DNA of 64,000 bases, taken from positions 22,736 through 86,735 of the forward strand of contig DAIDJF010000015.1 in assembly GCA_027451525.1 (NCBI GenBank). Reading direction: 5' to 3'. This DNA comes from Ktedonobacterales bacterium. GTDB lineage: Bacteria; Chloroflexota; Ktedonobacteria; Ktedonobacterales; Ktedonobacteraceae. The notes under the pieces are model-generated. The model was not told where the DNA came from, did not search any database, and was given only the letters and a program-made list of their open reading frames with translations. The translations under genes were made by a program, and so were the position numbers. Below are positions 50,476 to 58,994 of the stretch, piece after piece (positions within the stretch are counted from its first letter, which is position 1; each line of letters opens with the position of its first letter).

Positions 50476-52020
50476 GTGAGTGTAGAGCGTGTTTCTGTCT
50501 GGGTCCTAGGTGATCAATTACTTACATATCACCCTGCGGTTGTGGCAGCAGAAAAGGCGGTTGGTAAAAAAAATATATGTGTTGTGCTGATAGAGAGTAC
50601 GGAGCGTCTCCGCCACTTGCCATATCAACGTAAAAAAATAGTATTGTTGCTAAGCGCGATGCGCCATTATGAGCAAGAGTTACGTAGAGCTGGTTATGCG
50701 GTTGAATACGTCCGTGCTACAAGTTTTTTGGAGGGTTTGCAGCAACATATTCATAAATATCATATAACACATTTGTATACGATGGCCGCAAGTGAATATG
50801 ATACACGGAGAATGCAGCAGGAAGATCTTGAGCAGCAACTGGCAATTCCTCTTACGATCTTACCAAACACGCAATTTTTAGTTGAACAATTTTCCCCTTA
50901 TCCTCATCCACAAAAGGGGAAACGCTATATCATGGAAAATTTTTATCGCGCGATGCGGGACCATTTCCAGATCCTCATGGAAGGAGAGGGCAAGCCTGCT
51001 GGTGGCAAATGGAATTATGATGAGATGAATCGTGAGCCATTGCCAGCACCTATGGTTTTTCCCAAACCATTCCTTTGTGAACCAGATGAGATCACGCAAG
51101 AAGTGATGGTCCAGGTAGAGGCAGATGCTTATGGTATTGGCACAACCAGCGATTTTAAGATGGCAGTGACACGTGCAGGAGCACTTCAGGCACTGGATAA
51201 ATTTTTAGAAGAGCGTTTGGAGTATTTTGGACCATATGAGGATGCAATGAGTATTCAAGAGGGATTACTCTACCATTCATTGCTCTCACCCTATGTCAAT
51301 ATTGGTTTACTGGAGCCAATGGAGATGATTCGTGCTGCTGAGTTTGCATATTATCAAGGGCATGCACCACTGCATTCGGTAGAAGGATTTATCAGGCAGG
51401 TAGTGGGTTGGCGTGAGTATATGTATTGGCAATATTGGCAGCAGATGCCAGCTTTGAGGAGTGCAAATAGTTGGACGGGCAAACGTGCAATGCCGCTTGT
51501 GTTTTGGAATGGCGATACTGATATGAATTGTATTCGCCATGTGGTGCAGCGCGTGCTTGAGCAGGGATATTCCCACCATATAGAGCGTTTAATGATTGTG
51601 TGTAACTTCTGTTTGTTGACTGGTATTGATCCTGCCGCAGTTGCGGAATGGTTTCTGGCATGTTATGTGGATGCTTATGATTGGGTGGTATTGCCGAATG
51701 TGATTGGTATGGGTATGAACGCAGATGGTGGGCGAATTGCGACCAAACCGTATATCGCTTCTGCAAATTATATTCATCATATGAGCGACTATTGTGCTTC
51801 GTGCTGTTATAATCCAAAGAAGCGTGTAGGAGCAGATGCCTGTCCCTATAACTACCTGTATTGGAACTTTGTGATCGAGCATGAGACAGTGTTGCGTGCT
51901 AACCCGCGTCTAGGGAAGAATGTGTTGGGATTGCGGCATATTAGTGAGGAAGAGCGGCAGGAGATTGCTGCCAATGCCGCTCGTTTTCTTGATGCACTGA
52001 CATTCTACACGGCTGGTTAG
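50476..52020 (+). CDS. Cryptochrome/photolyase family protein of the FeS-BCP (PhrB-like) class
   Basis: VWVLGDQLLTYHPAV N-terminus; C-terminal HHIERLMIVCNFCLLTGIDPAAVAEWF and candidate cluster Cys in DMNCIRHV, SDYCASCCYNPKKRVGADACPYNYLYW. Confidence 0.92.
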   Translation: MSVERVSVWVLGDQLLTYHPAVVAAEKAVGKKNICVVLIESTERLRHLPYQRKKIVLLLSAMRHYEQELRRAGYAVEYVRATSFLEGLQQHIHKYHITHLYTMAASEYDTRRMQQEDLEQQLAIPLTILPNTQFLVEQFSPYPHPQKGKRYIMENFYRAMRDHFQILMEGEGKPAGGKWNYDEMNREPLPAPMVFPKPFLCEPDEITQEVMVQVEADAYGIGTTSDFKMAVTRAGALQALDKFLEERLEYFGPYEDAMSIQEGLLYHSLLSPYVNIGLLEPMEMIRAAEFAYYQGHAPLHSVEGFIRQVVGWREYMYWQYWQQMPALRSANSWTGKRAMPLVFWNGDTDMNCIRHVVQRVLEQGYSHHIERLMIVCNFCLLTGIDPAAVAEWFLACYVDAYDWVVLPNVIGMGMNADGGRIATKPYIASANYIHHMSDYCASCCYNPKKRVGADACPYNYLYWNFVIEHETVLRANPRLGKNVLGLRHISEEERQEIAANAARFLDALTFYTAG

Positions 52021-52031
52021 GACAACATTCT

Positions 52032-52433
52032 TTAATGAGGGGATTGATGTTTAGAGAGCAAAAAAGCACTAAAATTAGCAATACTCTCGACATCACCCTC
52101 GTCGAGCATATTGACAATACGTTTGACGACCATGCGGCGTGGTTGATTAGGTGTTGAGGGCAAGACAAAGCCGATTGCATTCGTGGTCATTTGTGGTTCA
52201 CGCTCGTTACGAATTTCTTCGGCAACAAGTTCAAGTAGCTCTGCGATATCAAGTCCTAATGCCTGGGCAATACTCTCAAGTACCTTTGCCGACGGATATT
52301 TTTGTCCACGTTCAATTTCGCCAATATAAATCTCCGATAGCCCCGATTTTTCACCAAGTTCCTTCATGGTTAGATTGTGGTCTTGACGTTCGCGTCGTAT
52401 TACGTGACCCAATGTCTCTTGTAAGTCTGGCAC
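52032..52433 (-). CDS. XRE-family regulator, ClgR-like
   Basis: LGHVIRRERQDHNLTMKELGEKSGLSEIYIGEIERGQKYPSAKVLESIAQALGLDIAELLEL; similar to actinobacterial ClgR HTH. Confidence 0.85.
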   Translation of the reverse strand: MPDLQETLGHVIRRERQDHNLTMKELGEKSGLSEIYIGEIERGQKYPSAKVLESIAQALGLDIAELLELVAEEIRNEREPQMTTNAIGFVLPSTPNQPRRMVVKRIVNMLDEGDVESIANFSAFLLSKHQSPH

Positions 52434-52468
52434 TAGCGTGTTCTCCCGTCTCTTATTTTTTAGGAGCT

Positions 52469-52542
52469 ATGCTAATAGCATGTTTTTTGCTGTGACTATG
52501 CTAATAGCATAGATAATATCTATTATTATAGGCTATTAGCAT
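52469..52542. promoter_or_regulatory. Array of three palindromic operator-like sites between divergent genes
   Basis: ATGCTAATAGCAT at 52469-52481 and 52498-52510, near-match AGGCTATTAGCAT at 52530-52542. Confidence 0.75.
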
Positions 52543-52588
52543 GATATATTCAAGAGGAAGGATTCAGAAGAGTGTAACTGATTATTCG

Positions 52589-52888
52589 ATGTCAGAGGAG
52601 AAGCAATTTATGTTTGCCACACATTTGCCCCATGTACGCATGAATGAAAAAGCAGGGGGGCGGACAATAGGCTATGTGCCGATGGTATATGAGAAAGCTC
52701 CTGTGCAGCCTATGCATTGGGAGTATCACGTCCTTGCTATTAATACGCAAGACATGGCTCTGCCAGATACGGTCCAGTTAAATGAGTTGGGTCAACAAGG
52801 CTGGATTTTAGCTGGGATGCTTGATGAGCGTATAGGAGGGCAGGGAATGTTTGTCTATTACTACTTTACACGTCCCCAAATGGTCTAA
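52589..52888 (+). CDS. Hypothetical protein upstream of clpP
   Basis: MSEEKQFMFATHLPHVRMNEKAGGRTIGYVPMVYEKAPVQPMHWEYHVLAINTQDMALPDTVQLNELGQQGWILAGML; ATG 52589 preferred over 52541, which lies inside an operator-like site. Confidence 0.6.
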   Translation: MSEEKQFMFATHLPHVRMNEKAGGRTIGYVPMVYEKAPVQPMHWEYHVLAINTQDMALPDTVQLNELGQQGWILAGMLDERIGGQGMFVYYYFTRPQMV

Positions 52889-52900
52889 AGAGGAGGAATT

Positions 52901-53503
52901 ATGATGCCGATGAACTTATTCGTACCTACCGTCGTAGAGACAACTGGACGAGGAGAGCGTGCATATGATCTTTTTTCGCGCCTGCTGAGAGATCGTATTG
53001 TTGTGGTGAATGGGCAAGTCGAGGAGGGGATGGCGAGCTTAATCATCGCGCAATTGTTGTTTCTCGCTGCGGAGGATAGTAAGCGCGAGATCAATATGTA
53101 TATCAGTTCACCTGGTGGAGTGATTGCGGCCGGATTAGGTATCTACGATACGATGCGTTCTATTCCCTGTCCAGTCGCAACAACATGTGTAGGGTATGCT
53201 GCGAGTTTTGGGACAATTTTGTTGATGGCTGGCGATAAAGGAAAACGCTATACAATGCCACATGCGCGGATTCATATGCATCAGCCATTGCAAGGTGGAT
53301 TAAGTGGGCAGGCAACAGACATTGATATTCACGCGCGTGAGATTCTGTACACGCGAGAGGTGATTAACGAGATCATTCATAGTCATACCGGCCAGCCCTT
53401 GGAGCGTATCAAACGGGATACGGATCGAGACTTCTTTATGAGTGCGAATGAGGCGAAAGAGTATGGTATTGTAGACGAGGTGTTGCCATTGCTGGATAAA
53501 TAA
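52901..53503 (+). CDS. clpP: ATP-dependent Clp protease proteolytic subunit
   Basis: [89 protein letters not shown]; Ser/His/Asp triad positions present. Confidence 0.95.
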   Translation: MMPMNLFVPTVVETTGRGERAYDLFSRLLRDRIVVVNGQVEEGMASLIIAQLLFLAAEDSKREINMYISSPGGVIAAGLGIYDTMRSIPCPVATTCVGYAASFGTILLMAGDKGKRYTMPHARIHMHQPLQGGLSGQATDIDIHAREILYTREVINEIIHSHTGQPLERIKRDTDRDFFMSANEAKEYGIVDEVLPLLDK

Positions 53504-53640
53504 CATGGCATGCTAAGAGCGATAGGATACGTTGATAGGGAAACATGTAGCTGTTTTGTTGATAGTAGTTATATGTTTCTCTATTAATGTGTCGAGTCAA
53601 ACATTCCCTCCCGCCCTGACTTCTAAAATTTTAGGATTAA

Positions 53641-53674
53641 TGTAACCAGTTACATATCTCTGTCTTGTAACCAG
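53641..53674. promoter_or_regulatory. TGTAAC-CA-GTTACA palindrome plus a repeated TGTAACCAG half-site
   Basis: 53641-53654 TGTAACCAGTTACA; 53666-53674 TGTAACCAG. Confidence 0.4.
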
Positions 53675-53781
53675 ATGCTTACGGTAGTATGACGCGCTGG
53701 TGTATCTGATTTCGTGCCCTTCATGCTGTTAATACTAGTATCGCGTGGAAGAGTTTAAGGGGGAATATCGTGTGGTTATAT

Positions 53782-53804
53782 AAATGGTAATATAATTACC
53801 ATTT
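53782..53804. promoter_or_regulatory. 10-bp perfect inverted repeat upstream of the rhodopsin gene
   Basis: AAATGGTAAT ATA ATTACCATTT, about 165 bp before the ATG. Confidence 0.5.
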
Positions 53805-53967
53805 TTGAAAAAATTTTTAATAACTATTACTCAATATAACTTCTGTCCACGTCTGTGATATAGAAGCCTGAAAGATGGCGAGAGATGATAAAACATGAAG
53901 CATCTTAGAGCCATGAGGGTGGGCTGATATCGTAATATATAAGTTTACCGAAGGAGGTAAATTTCTT

Positions 53968-54678
53968 ATGGATCCTGTTGTTCAGACGGTTTTATGGATT
54001 GGTACGGCAGTGATGACGCTTGGCCTGTTGGTGTTTGTCTACATGACTAGCACAGCAGCAGAAGAGAACAAGCATTTTTACTATGCGACTTCACTTGTTC
54101 CCCTGATTGCTGCCACGGCGTACTTTGCAATGGCAACCGGACATGGGCAAGTCATGATAGCTGGTCGAACGTTTTTCTTTGCACGTTATGCTGACTGGGT
54201 GTTCACAACGCCTTTGCTATTGCTTGACATCGCACTGTTAGCGTTACCCAGTGTACGTGGTCGCCTTGGCCTCGTTGGTGTGTTGATTGGTGCAGATGTG
54301 TACATGATTGTTACTGGTCTGGTTGCAGGTCTGTTAACTGGTCCTGACAAATATGTCTGGTTTGCAACGAGCACTGTTGCTTTTATTGTCGTGCTGTACA
54401 TCCTGGTACAGATGCTTGGCGAGGCGCGTTCACGTAATCCAGAGATTGGAAAACTCGTCAGTACGTTGTCTACCTTAACAATTGCTCTGTGGATCTGCTA
54501 TCCTATTGTTTGGTTGATTGGAACAGAGGGTTTTGGTCTTATTCCACTTGCTGCTGAGGTGGTTCTCTACGCAATTCTGGATGTTTCGGCAAAGGTTGGT
54601 TTTGGCTTTGTTCTATTGTCCAATCGCAATGCGCTTCAGCAAGCTTCTGCAGAGGCGCGCACTGCGGTGGGCGACTAG
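53968..54678 (+). CDS. Microbial rhodopsin, bacteriorhodopsin-like light-driven proton pump
   Basis: RYADWVFTTPLLLLD (BR D85/T89/D96 equivalents = D76/T80/D87), YPIVWLIGTEGFGLIPLAAE (BR E194/E204 = E187/E197), DVSAKVGFGFVLL (BR D212/K216 = D205/K209); seven hydrophobic segments; strong SD AAGGAGGT. Confidence 0.97.
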   Translation: MDPVVQTVLWIGTAVMTLGLLVFVYMTSTAAEENKHFYYATSLVPLIAATAYFAMATGHGQVMIAGRTFFFARYADWVFTTPLLLLDIALLALPSVRGRLGLVGVLIGADVYMIVTGLVAGLLTGPDKYVWFATSTVAFIVVLYILVQMLGEARSRNPEIGKLVSTLSTLTIALWICYPIVWLIGTEGFGLIPLAAEVVLYAILDVSAKVGFGFVLLSNRNALQQASAEARTAVGD

Positions 54679-54686
54679 TCGAGCGA

Positions 54687-55502
54687 CTACGTAAGAGCTT
54701 CGATTTGAATTGTATCGATTTCAAGCCATTGTGGGCCGCTGCTGACAGTGCCAAACCGTAGAATTCCTTGAGGTGTAGCAATGGCATATTGATTATCGAG
54801 CCAGGTAACGAAACCAAGGGGACGTCTTGGTGGAGAGGGAGCAGTGAGGATATGCGTCTCATCAACCCAAAAGTGTGCTTGTTGTGAATGCCATTCCAGC
54901 TTATAGGTATGCCATTGGTCCATCTCGACGGGAAGTAAAGCCTCGCTGGCTCCACTGAAATGTTGGAGCCAGCGTGCTGCATAACGTGTTTGTCCTGTAA
55001 GTCTGGCCCAGCCAGTAGTGAGTGCTGTCGGAAGAAGTGCGGCGAGTGCTTCTGGGCGCATGGCATGGACGACTTGGGCTTTCCAGCCCCAACCGGGGGT
55101 ATGTGGGACAAGTGCCATATTAGAGGGAGGTGAGGCGTAGAAAAACCAGACAGCCTCTGGTAGCATAAGGATATCTCCGTGTATGGAGAAGGGATAATTC
55201 CAAAAGCCGAATCCTGCTGTTCCATGCAAATGTTCTTTTGATATGGGTTCTTTATAACTATTCATTGTGGTAGCTGGATGGGAGGAACGAGCGCGAACCA
55301 GCATACGCAGAGGGGGCTTCCAGGGGAAGTGTGAGCGGGATAGGTGCGTATAATCATCTATCTGTCCATTACTATAATGGCCTTCTTGTGCAGCATGAAA
55401 GCCCATGCGTAGGATGGATGGTGAAAGTTGAATAAAACCATTGCCAACAGTTGTTGGTATCCAGTGTGGTCCCAGGGTGGTTGTTGAAAAATCTTCAAGC
55501 AT
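54687..55502 (-). CDS. Concanavalin-like / GH16-like domain protein
   Basis: HLHGTAGFGFWNYPF, MDQWHTYKLEWHSQQAHFWVDETHIL; no signal peptide recognised. Confidence 0.65.
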   Translation of the reverse strand: MLEDFSTTTLGPHWIPTTVGNGFIQLSPSILRMGFHAAQEGHYSNGQIDDYTHLSRSHFPWKPPLRMLVRARSSHPATTMNSYKEPISKEHLHGTAGFGFWNYPFSIHGDILMLPEAVWFFYASPPSNMALVPHTPGWGWKAQVVHAMRPEALAALLPTALTTGWARLTGQTRYAARWLQHFSGASEALLPVEMDQWHTYKLEWHSQQAHFWVDETHILTAPSPPRRPLGFVTWLDNQYAIATPQGILRFGTVSSGPQWLEIDTIQIEALT

Positions 55503-55529
55503 TATAAGTATATTTCTGTGTGTTGGAGA

Positions 55530-56525
55530 TCATTCCCCGTAGATCCCTAGGGGAGAGTTCAGCAACTGCTTCTCAAGAACCTGCCAGACTCTTTGTTCCA
55601 TTTGCGTACTGGAGAGGGGTGTTTTGTTGTTGATAGCGTCACGCTGTACCCCTGTGAAAATATCGCGAAATTGCGTAAAGTAGCTCTTTTGCTGTTCTTG
55701 TTCAGGCATAATACTGAGTGCGATTTGATCTTGTTCATAAAAATCTTCTGGTTCAAAGGCAAGAGCGGTGAGGTCTGCGTATGCTTGAACGAGTGAAAAG
55801 CGAGCTTGCGGTAAGAAGTAGTTGGGTTGTGTACTGGAGACCATAAATGCACCAGCAATGCGTCCAGCATACAGTAATGGATAAATTGCGCAACTTCTTT
55901 CATGTTCACCGCGAGAGACGGGAAAGGTATGTTCAGCATCAAGATCGTCGATGATGCGTGGGTTAAACAATGTGACGACATTGCCTGCTAGAGACTCTGC
56001 TCCGAGAAATAATCCTTTTTGTTCGAGATTTGCGCCCCAAGGAGGTGTCCCTTGACCGATACGTTCGCGCAAACTACGCACGAGTGGCGGTGTGCCAGAT
56101 GGGGGCATGCAGGTGACAAGCCAGATAGCCATACCCAGTCGTTCAGGATCTAGTTGTTTCAGTGCTTGTTGCATAATCAATTGGGTAGTAGTCCAGAAGC
56201 GCAGGCTGACGATGGAAGAGGAGAGTGAAGATAATACTTTTGTATAGAATTCAGCAGGTATGATATTGTTCGTGTTTTCTCCAATATCATTAGAGAAATC
56301 TTCAAACGTTTTTTCCTTTCTGAGAAGGGCAATCAAATGTTCCCGCTGTTGAGGAAGCACTGTGACCAGGCGATACAGGTTATCGCGGCGTGGTGTAGAG
56401 TCACCTTCTACCCAACGGGTAAGTGTAATAGGTTTTACGCCTAATTCTTGAGCAAGACGCTGTTTTTCGCGTGCATTACTGATAATTTCTCCTAAGAAGC
56501 TGCGCCAAGTTTGCTCTGCTTGCAT
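55530..56525 (-). CDS. XRE-type HTH regulator with C-terminal GAF-like sensor region
   Basis: N-terminal NAREKQRLAQELGVKPITLTRWVEGDSTPRRDNLYRLV HTH; long C-terminal part with GAF-like ERSCAIYPLLYAGRIAGAFMVSST. Confidence 0.7.
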   Translation of the reverse strand: MQAEQTWRSFLGEIISNAREKQRLAQELGVKPITLTRWVEGDSTPRRDNLYRLVTVLPQQREHLIALLRKEKTFEDFSNDIGENTNNIIPAEFYTKVLSSLSSSIVSLRFWTTTQLIMQQALKQLDPERLGMAIWLVTCMPPSGTPPLVRSLRERIGQGTPPWGANLEQKGLFLGAESLAGNVVTLFNPRIIDDLDAEHTFPVSRGEHERSCAIYPLLYAGRIAGAFMVSSTQPNYFLPQARFSLVQAYADLTALAFEPEDFYEQDQIALSIMPEQEQQKSYFTQFRDIFTGVQRDAINNKTPLSSTQMEQRVWQVLEKQLLNSPLGIYGE

Positions 56526-56761
56526 ATCTACTACCTCAACCTCATATTGTGATGAGTATACCAGTGACCAGTATCATGATAGCAGTTTATGATAACAACG
56601 TCAACTTATCACATAGGGCATTTCTTAGATAATTGGTGTCTAAGAGAGGAAAAATAGGCCAATTGAGCGGCTATTTGAGGATGTTGGCTGTGTCATTCTG
56701 CTTGTTGATGGGTTATGCTCTATGGATAGAAAGCGTAGTCCAGCAGGAGGTGCAATGATTT

Positions 56762-57397
56762 ATGTATATTCCAGCACATTTCCGTGAAGAGGATGTACCA
56801 ACGCTGCATGATTTTATGCGCGCAAACAGTTTTGCGACGTTGGTTACCCAGCAACAAGGCATTCCTTTTGCCGGCCATCTTCCCTTTACATTGGATGCAA
56901 CTCGTGGTCGCTATGGTGTTCTGGGCTGTCATGTCGCACTAGGCAATGCGCAATGGCGCATGTTTCAGGAGACACCAGAAGTATTAGTGATCTTTCAGGG
57001 GCCACATGCCTATATTACCCCCTCGTGGTATAAAAACCATCCAAGTGTTCCTACCTGGAATTATGCTGTTGTTCATGCATATGGCTTACCACAGATCGTT
57101 AAAGATGAAACAGTGGTGTATGAATTACTGCATACTTTAGTCCAGTTTAATGAGGCGAGATTTGCAGAGCGGTGGGAAATGCAACCTTTAGAAGGCTATA
57201 TTCAGAAAATGATGCGCGGTATTGTCGCTTTTGAGATTGAGATAACGCGCCTGGAGGGTAAATACAAATTGAGTCAGAACCGTCCGGTAGAAGATAGGAA
57301 AAAGGTGATAGAAGCGTTAGCGTATGCTGATAGTGAGGTAGAGCAGCATGTTGCCGAACTCATGCTTCATCGTGATGGCGAGTTTGATCAGGAGTAA
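56762..57397 (+). CDS. FMN-binding negative transcriptional regulator, PaiB family
   Basis: MYIPAHFREEDVPTLHDFMRANSFATLVTQ, HVALGNAQWRMF, VIFQGPHAYITPSWYKNHPSVPTWNYAVVHAYG. Confidence 0.93.
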   Translation: MYIPAHFREEDVPTLHDFMRANSFATLVTQQQGIPFAGHLPFTLDATRGRYGVLGCHVALGNAQWRMFQETPEVLVIFQGPHAYITPSWYKNHPSVPTWNYAVVHAYGLPQIVKDETVVYELLHTLVQFNEARFAERWEMQPLEGYIQKMMRGIVAFEIEITRLEGKYKLSQNRPVEDRKKVIEALAYADSEVEQHVAELMLHRDGEFDQE

Positions 57398-57409
57398 AGA
57401 GAATTCAGA

Positions 57410-58678
57410 ATGAAAAAGAATGCCCTTGCAATGGGAGAGAATGAGATTGGCATCACTAAACAGAAAGTGCTCGTGTGGATTGTGTTTATCCTGATTGGTG
57501 TTAATTTACGGGCGGTGATTCTTGCCGTGCCGCCCGTTTTGCCACTAATCCAACGTGATCTCGGTCTTTCTTATACGACTATCGGTCTGTTGACTGCGCT
57601 GCCAATTCTGGTGCTTGGTCTTGCTGGATGGATATCGGGAGTCGTTGTGGAGCGTATTGGTGAACGAACGAGTGTTGCGCTGGGGTTGGCTCTGCTGGGA
57701 TGTGCGGCGATGCTACGAGCCTGGTCGCCATCGACATTTACGCTGATTCTCTTTACGTTTTTACTGAGCGTGGGTATTGCGCTTAGTCAGACGGCAATTC
57801 CCCCACTGGTGCGTCGCTGGTTTCCAATGCAAATTGGCTTAGTAACGGCCCTCTTTAGTGATGGATTGATTGTTGGTGAATCGCTGGCGGCTGGTTTAAC
57901 ATTACCTATAATGGTACGGTATTTTGGAGGAGATGCCTGGAACGCGACCTTTATTTTCTGGGGTATACCTGTAATTGTTTCGTTGGTATTGTGGTTGTGG
58001 CTTGCTCCCTCTATTGCAGGTCCACGTGGGTCTCAACATTCTAAGGCTGTAGATTATCATGCTACGACGCCCAAGAGTGAGCTACCGGAAAAAAAGGCTT
58101 CGTCGGCTCGGCGGTCGGTCAGTGCGCTTCATCTCGGTATTATGTTGGGCGCGAATAGTTTAATTTATTTTGGGATGAATAGTTGGATCGCTTCGTACAA
58201 TCAGGCAATCCACGCCAGTAATCTGACGCCGCTTGTGTTGGCAGTGTTGAATACTGCCCAACTCCCAGCGAGTCTTGGTGTGACCTTCTTTGCGCAACGT
58301 TTGGCAGGTCGCCGTTGGCCTTTCATTGTCTCTGGGACGGTGTGCGCACTGGCAATAGTTGGCTGGGCAAGCACCCCTGCCGCGTTAGAATTTCTTTGGG
58401 CTATGCTGCTTGGTGGCAGTTCCGCATTAGTCTTTACGCTTGGTATCGCGTTACCCCCACTTTTGGCGAAACCAACAGAGGTGGCCCGCTTAACAGGCTT
58501 AACACTCTCACTTACATATGGTGTTGCGTTTGTTGGTCCATTGGTCGGAGGTCGCCTTTGGGATGTGTTTCATCTTCCATTACTAGCATTTCTGCCTGTG
58601 TTTGTTGCCAGTTTGACATTGGCTATATTGGGCGTACTCCTTCCAGCGCGTGCTGCTTTTGAACAAAAAATGGTATAA
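57410..58678 (+). CDS. MFS transporter (CynX/NimT-like)
   Basis: VNLRAVILAVPPVLPLIQRDLGLSYTTIGLLTALPILVLGLAGW and twelve-TM profile. Confidence 0.88.
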   Translation: MKKNALAMGENEIGITKQKVLVWIVFILIGVNLRAVILAVPPVLPLIQRDLGLSYTTIGLLTALPILVLGLAGWISGVVVERIGERTSVALGLALLGCAAMLRAWSPSTFTLILFTFLLSVGIALSQTAIPPLVRRWFPMQIGLVTALFSDGLIVGESLAAGLTLPIMVRYFGGDAWNATFIFWGIPVIVSLVLWLWLAPSIAGPRGSQHSKAVDYHATTPKSELPEKKASSARRSVSALHLGIMLGANSLIYFGMNSWIASYNQAIHASNLTPLVLAVLNTAQLPASLGVTFFAQRLAGRRWPFIVSGTVCALAIVGWASTPAALEFLWAMLLGGSSALVFTLGIALPPLLAKPTEVARLTGLTLSLTYGVAFVGPLVGGRLWDVFHLPLLAFLPVFVASLTLAILGVLLPARAAFEQKMV

Positions 58679-58994
58679 ATCTGGCTACGTGTGGAAAAGG
58701 TACTTATCTTAGATGTAGCATGGAGCCAGTCTGGAGCGTGTAACTGCAAGACGATAACGGTAAATTTTGCTGGTTGCCTGCTGGAGTGAACCCCATTTGC
58801 CGAACACAAAGGAAAGTCAACTTCCGGCACAATCAGGCCAAGGTAAGTATACCGCGACGTGCGTCCATGTCAAGCCAGGTTGCTCGTGCCTCGCAATGCG
58901 CTTGACATGGACGCGCTTACGCGATTTCTGGCTCGTAGGCCTGATTGAAAGACAAAAAACAGCAGGTTTTTGCTGTCTTGAATGACCAGACGGC

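Noticed and set aside
52541-52588. Track start at 52541 for the gene before clpP
   Set aside because: ATG lies inside the third operator-like palindrome and adds a non-conserved-looking leader; ATG 52589 preferred.
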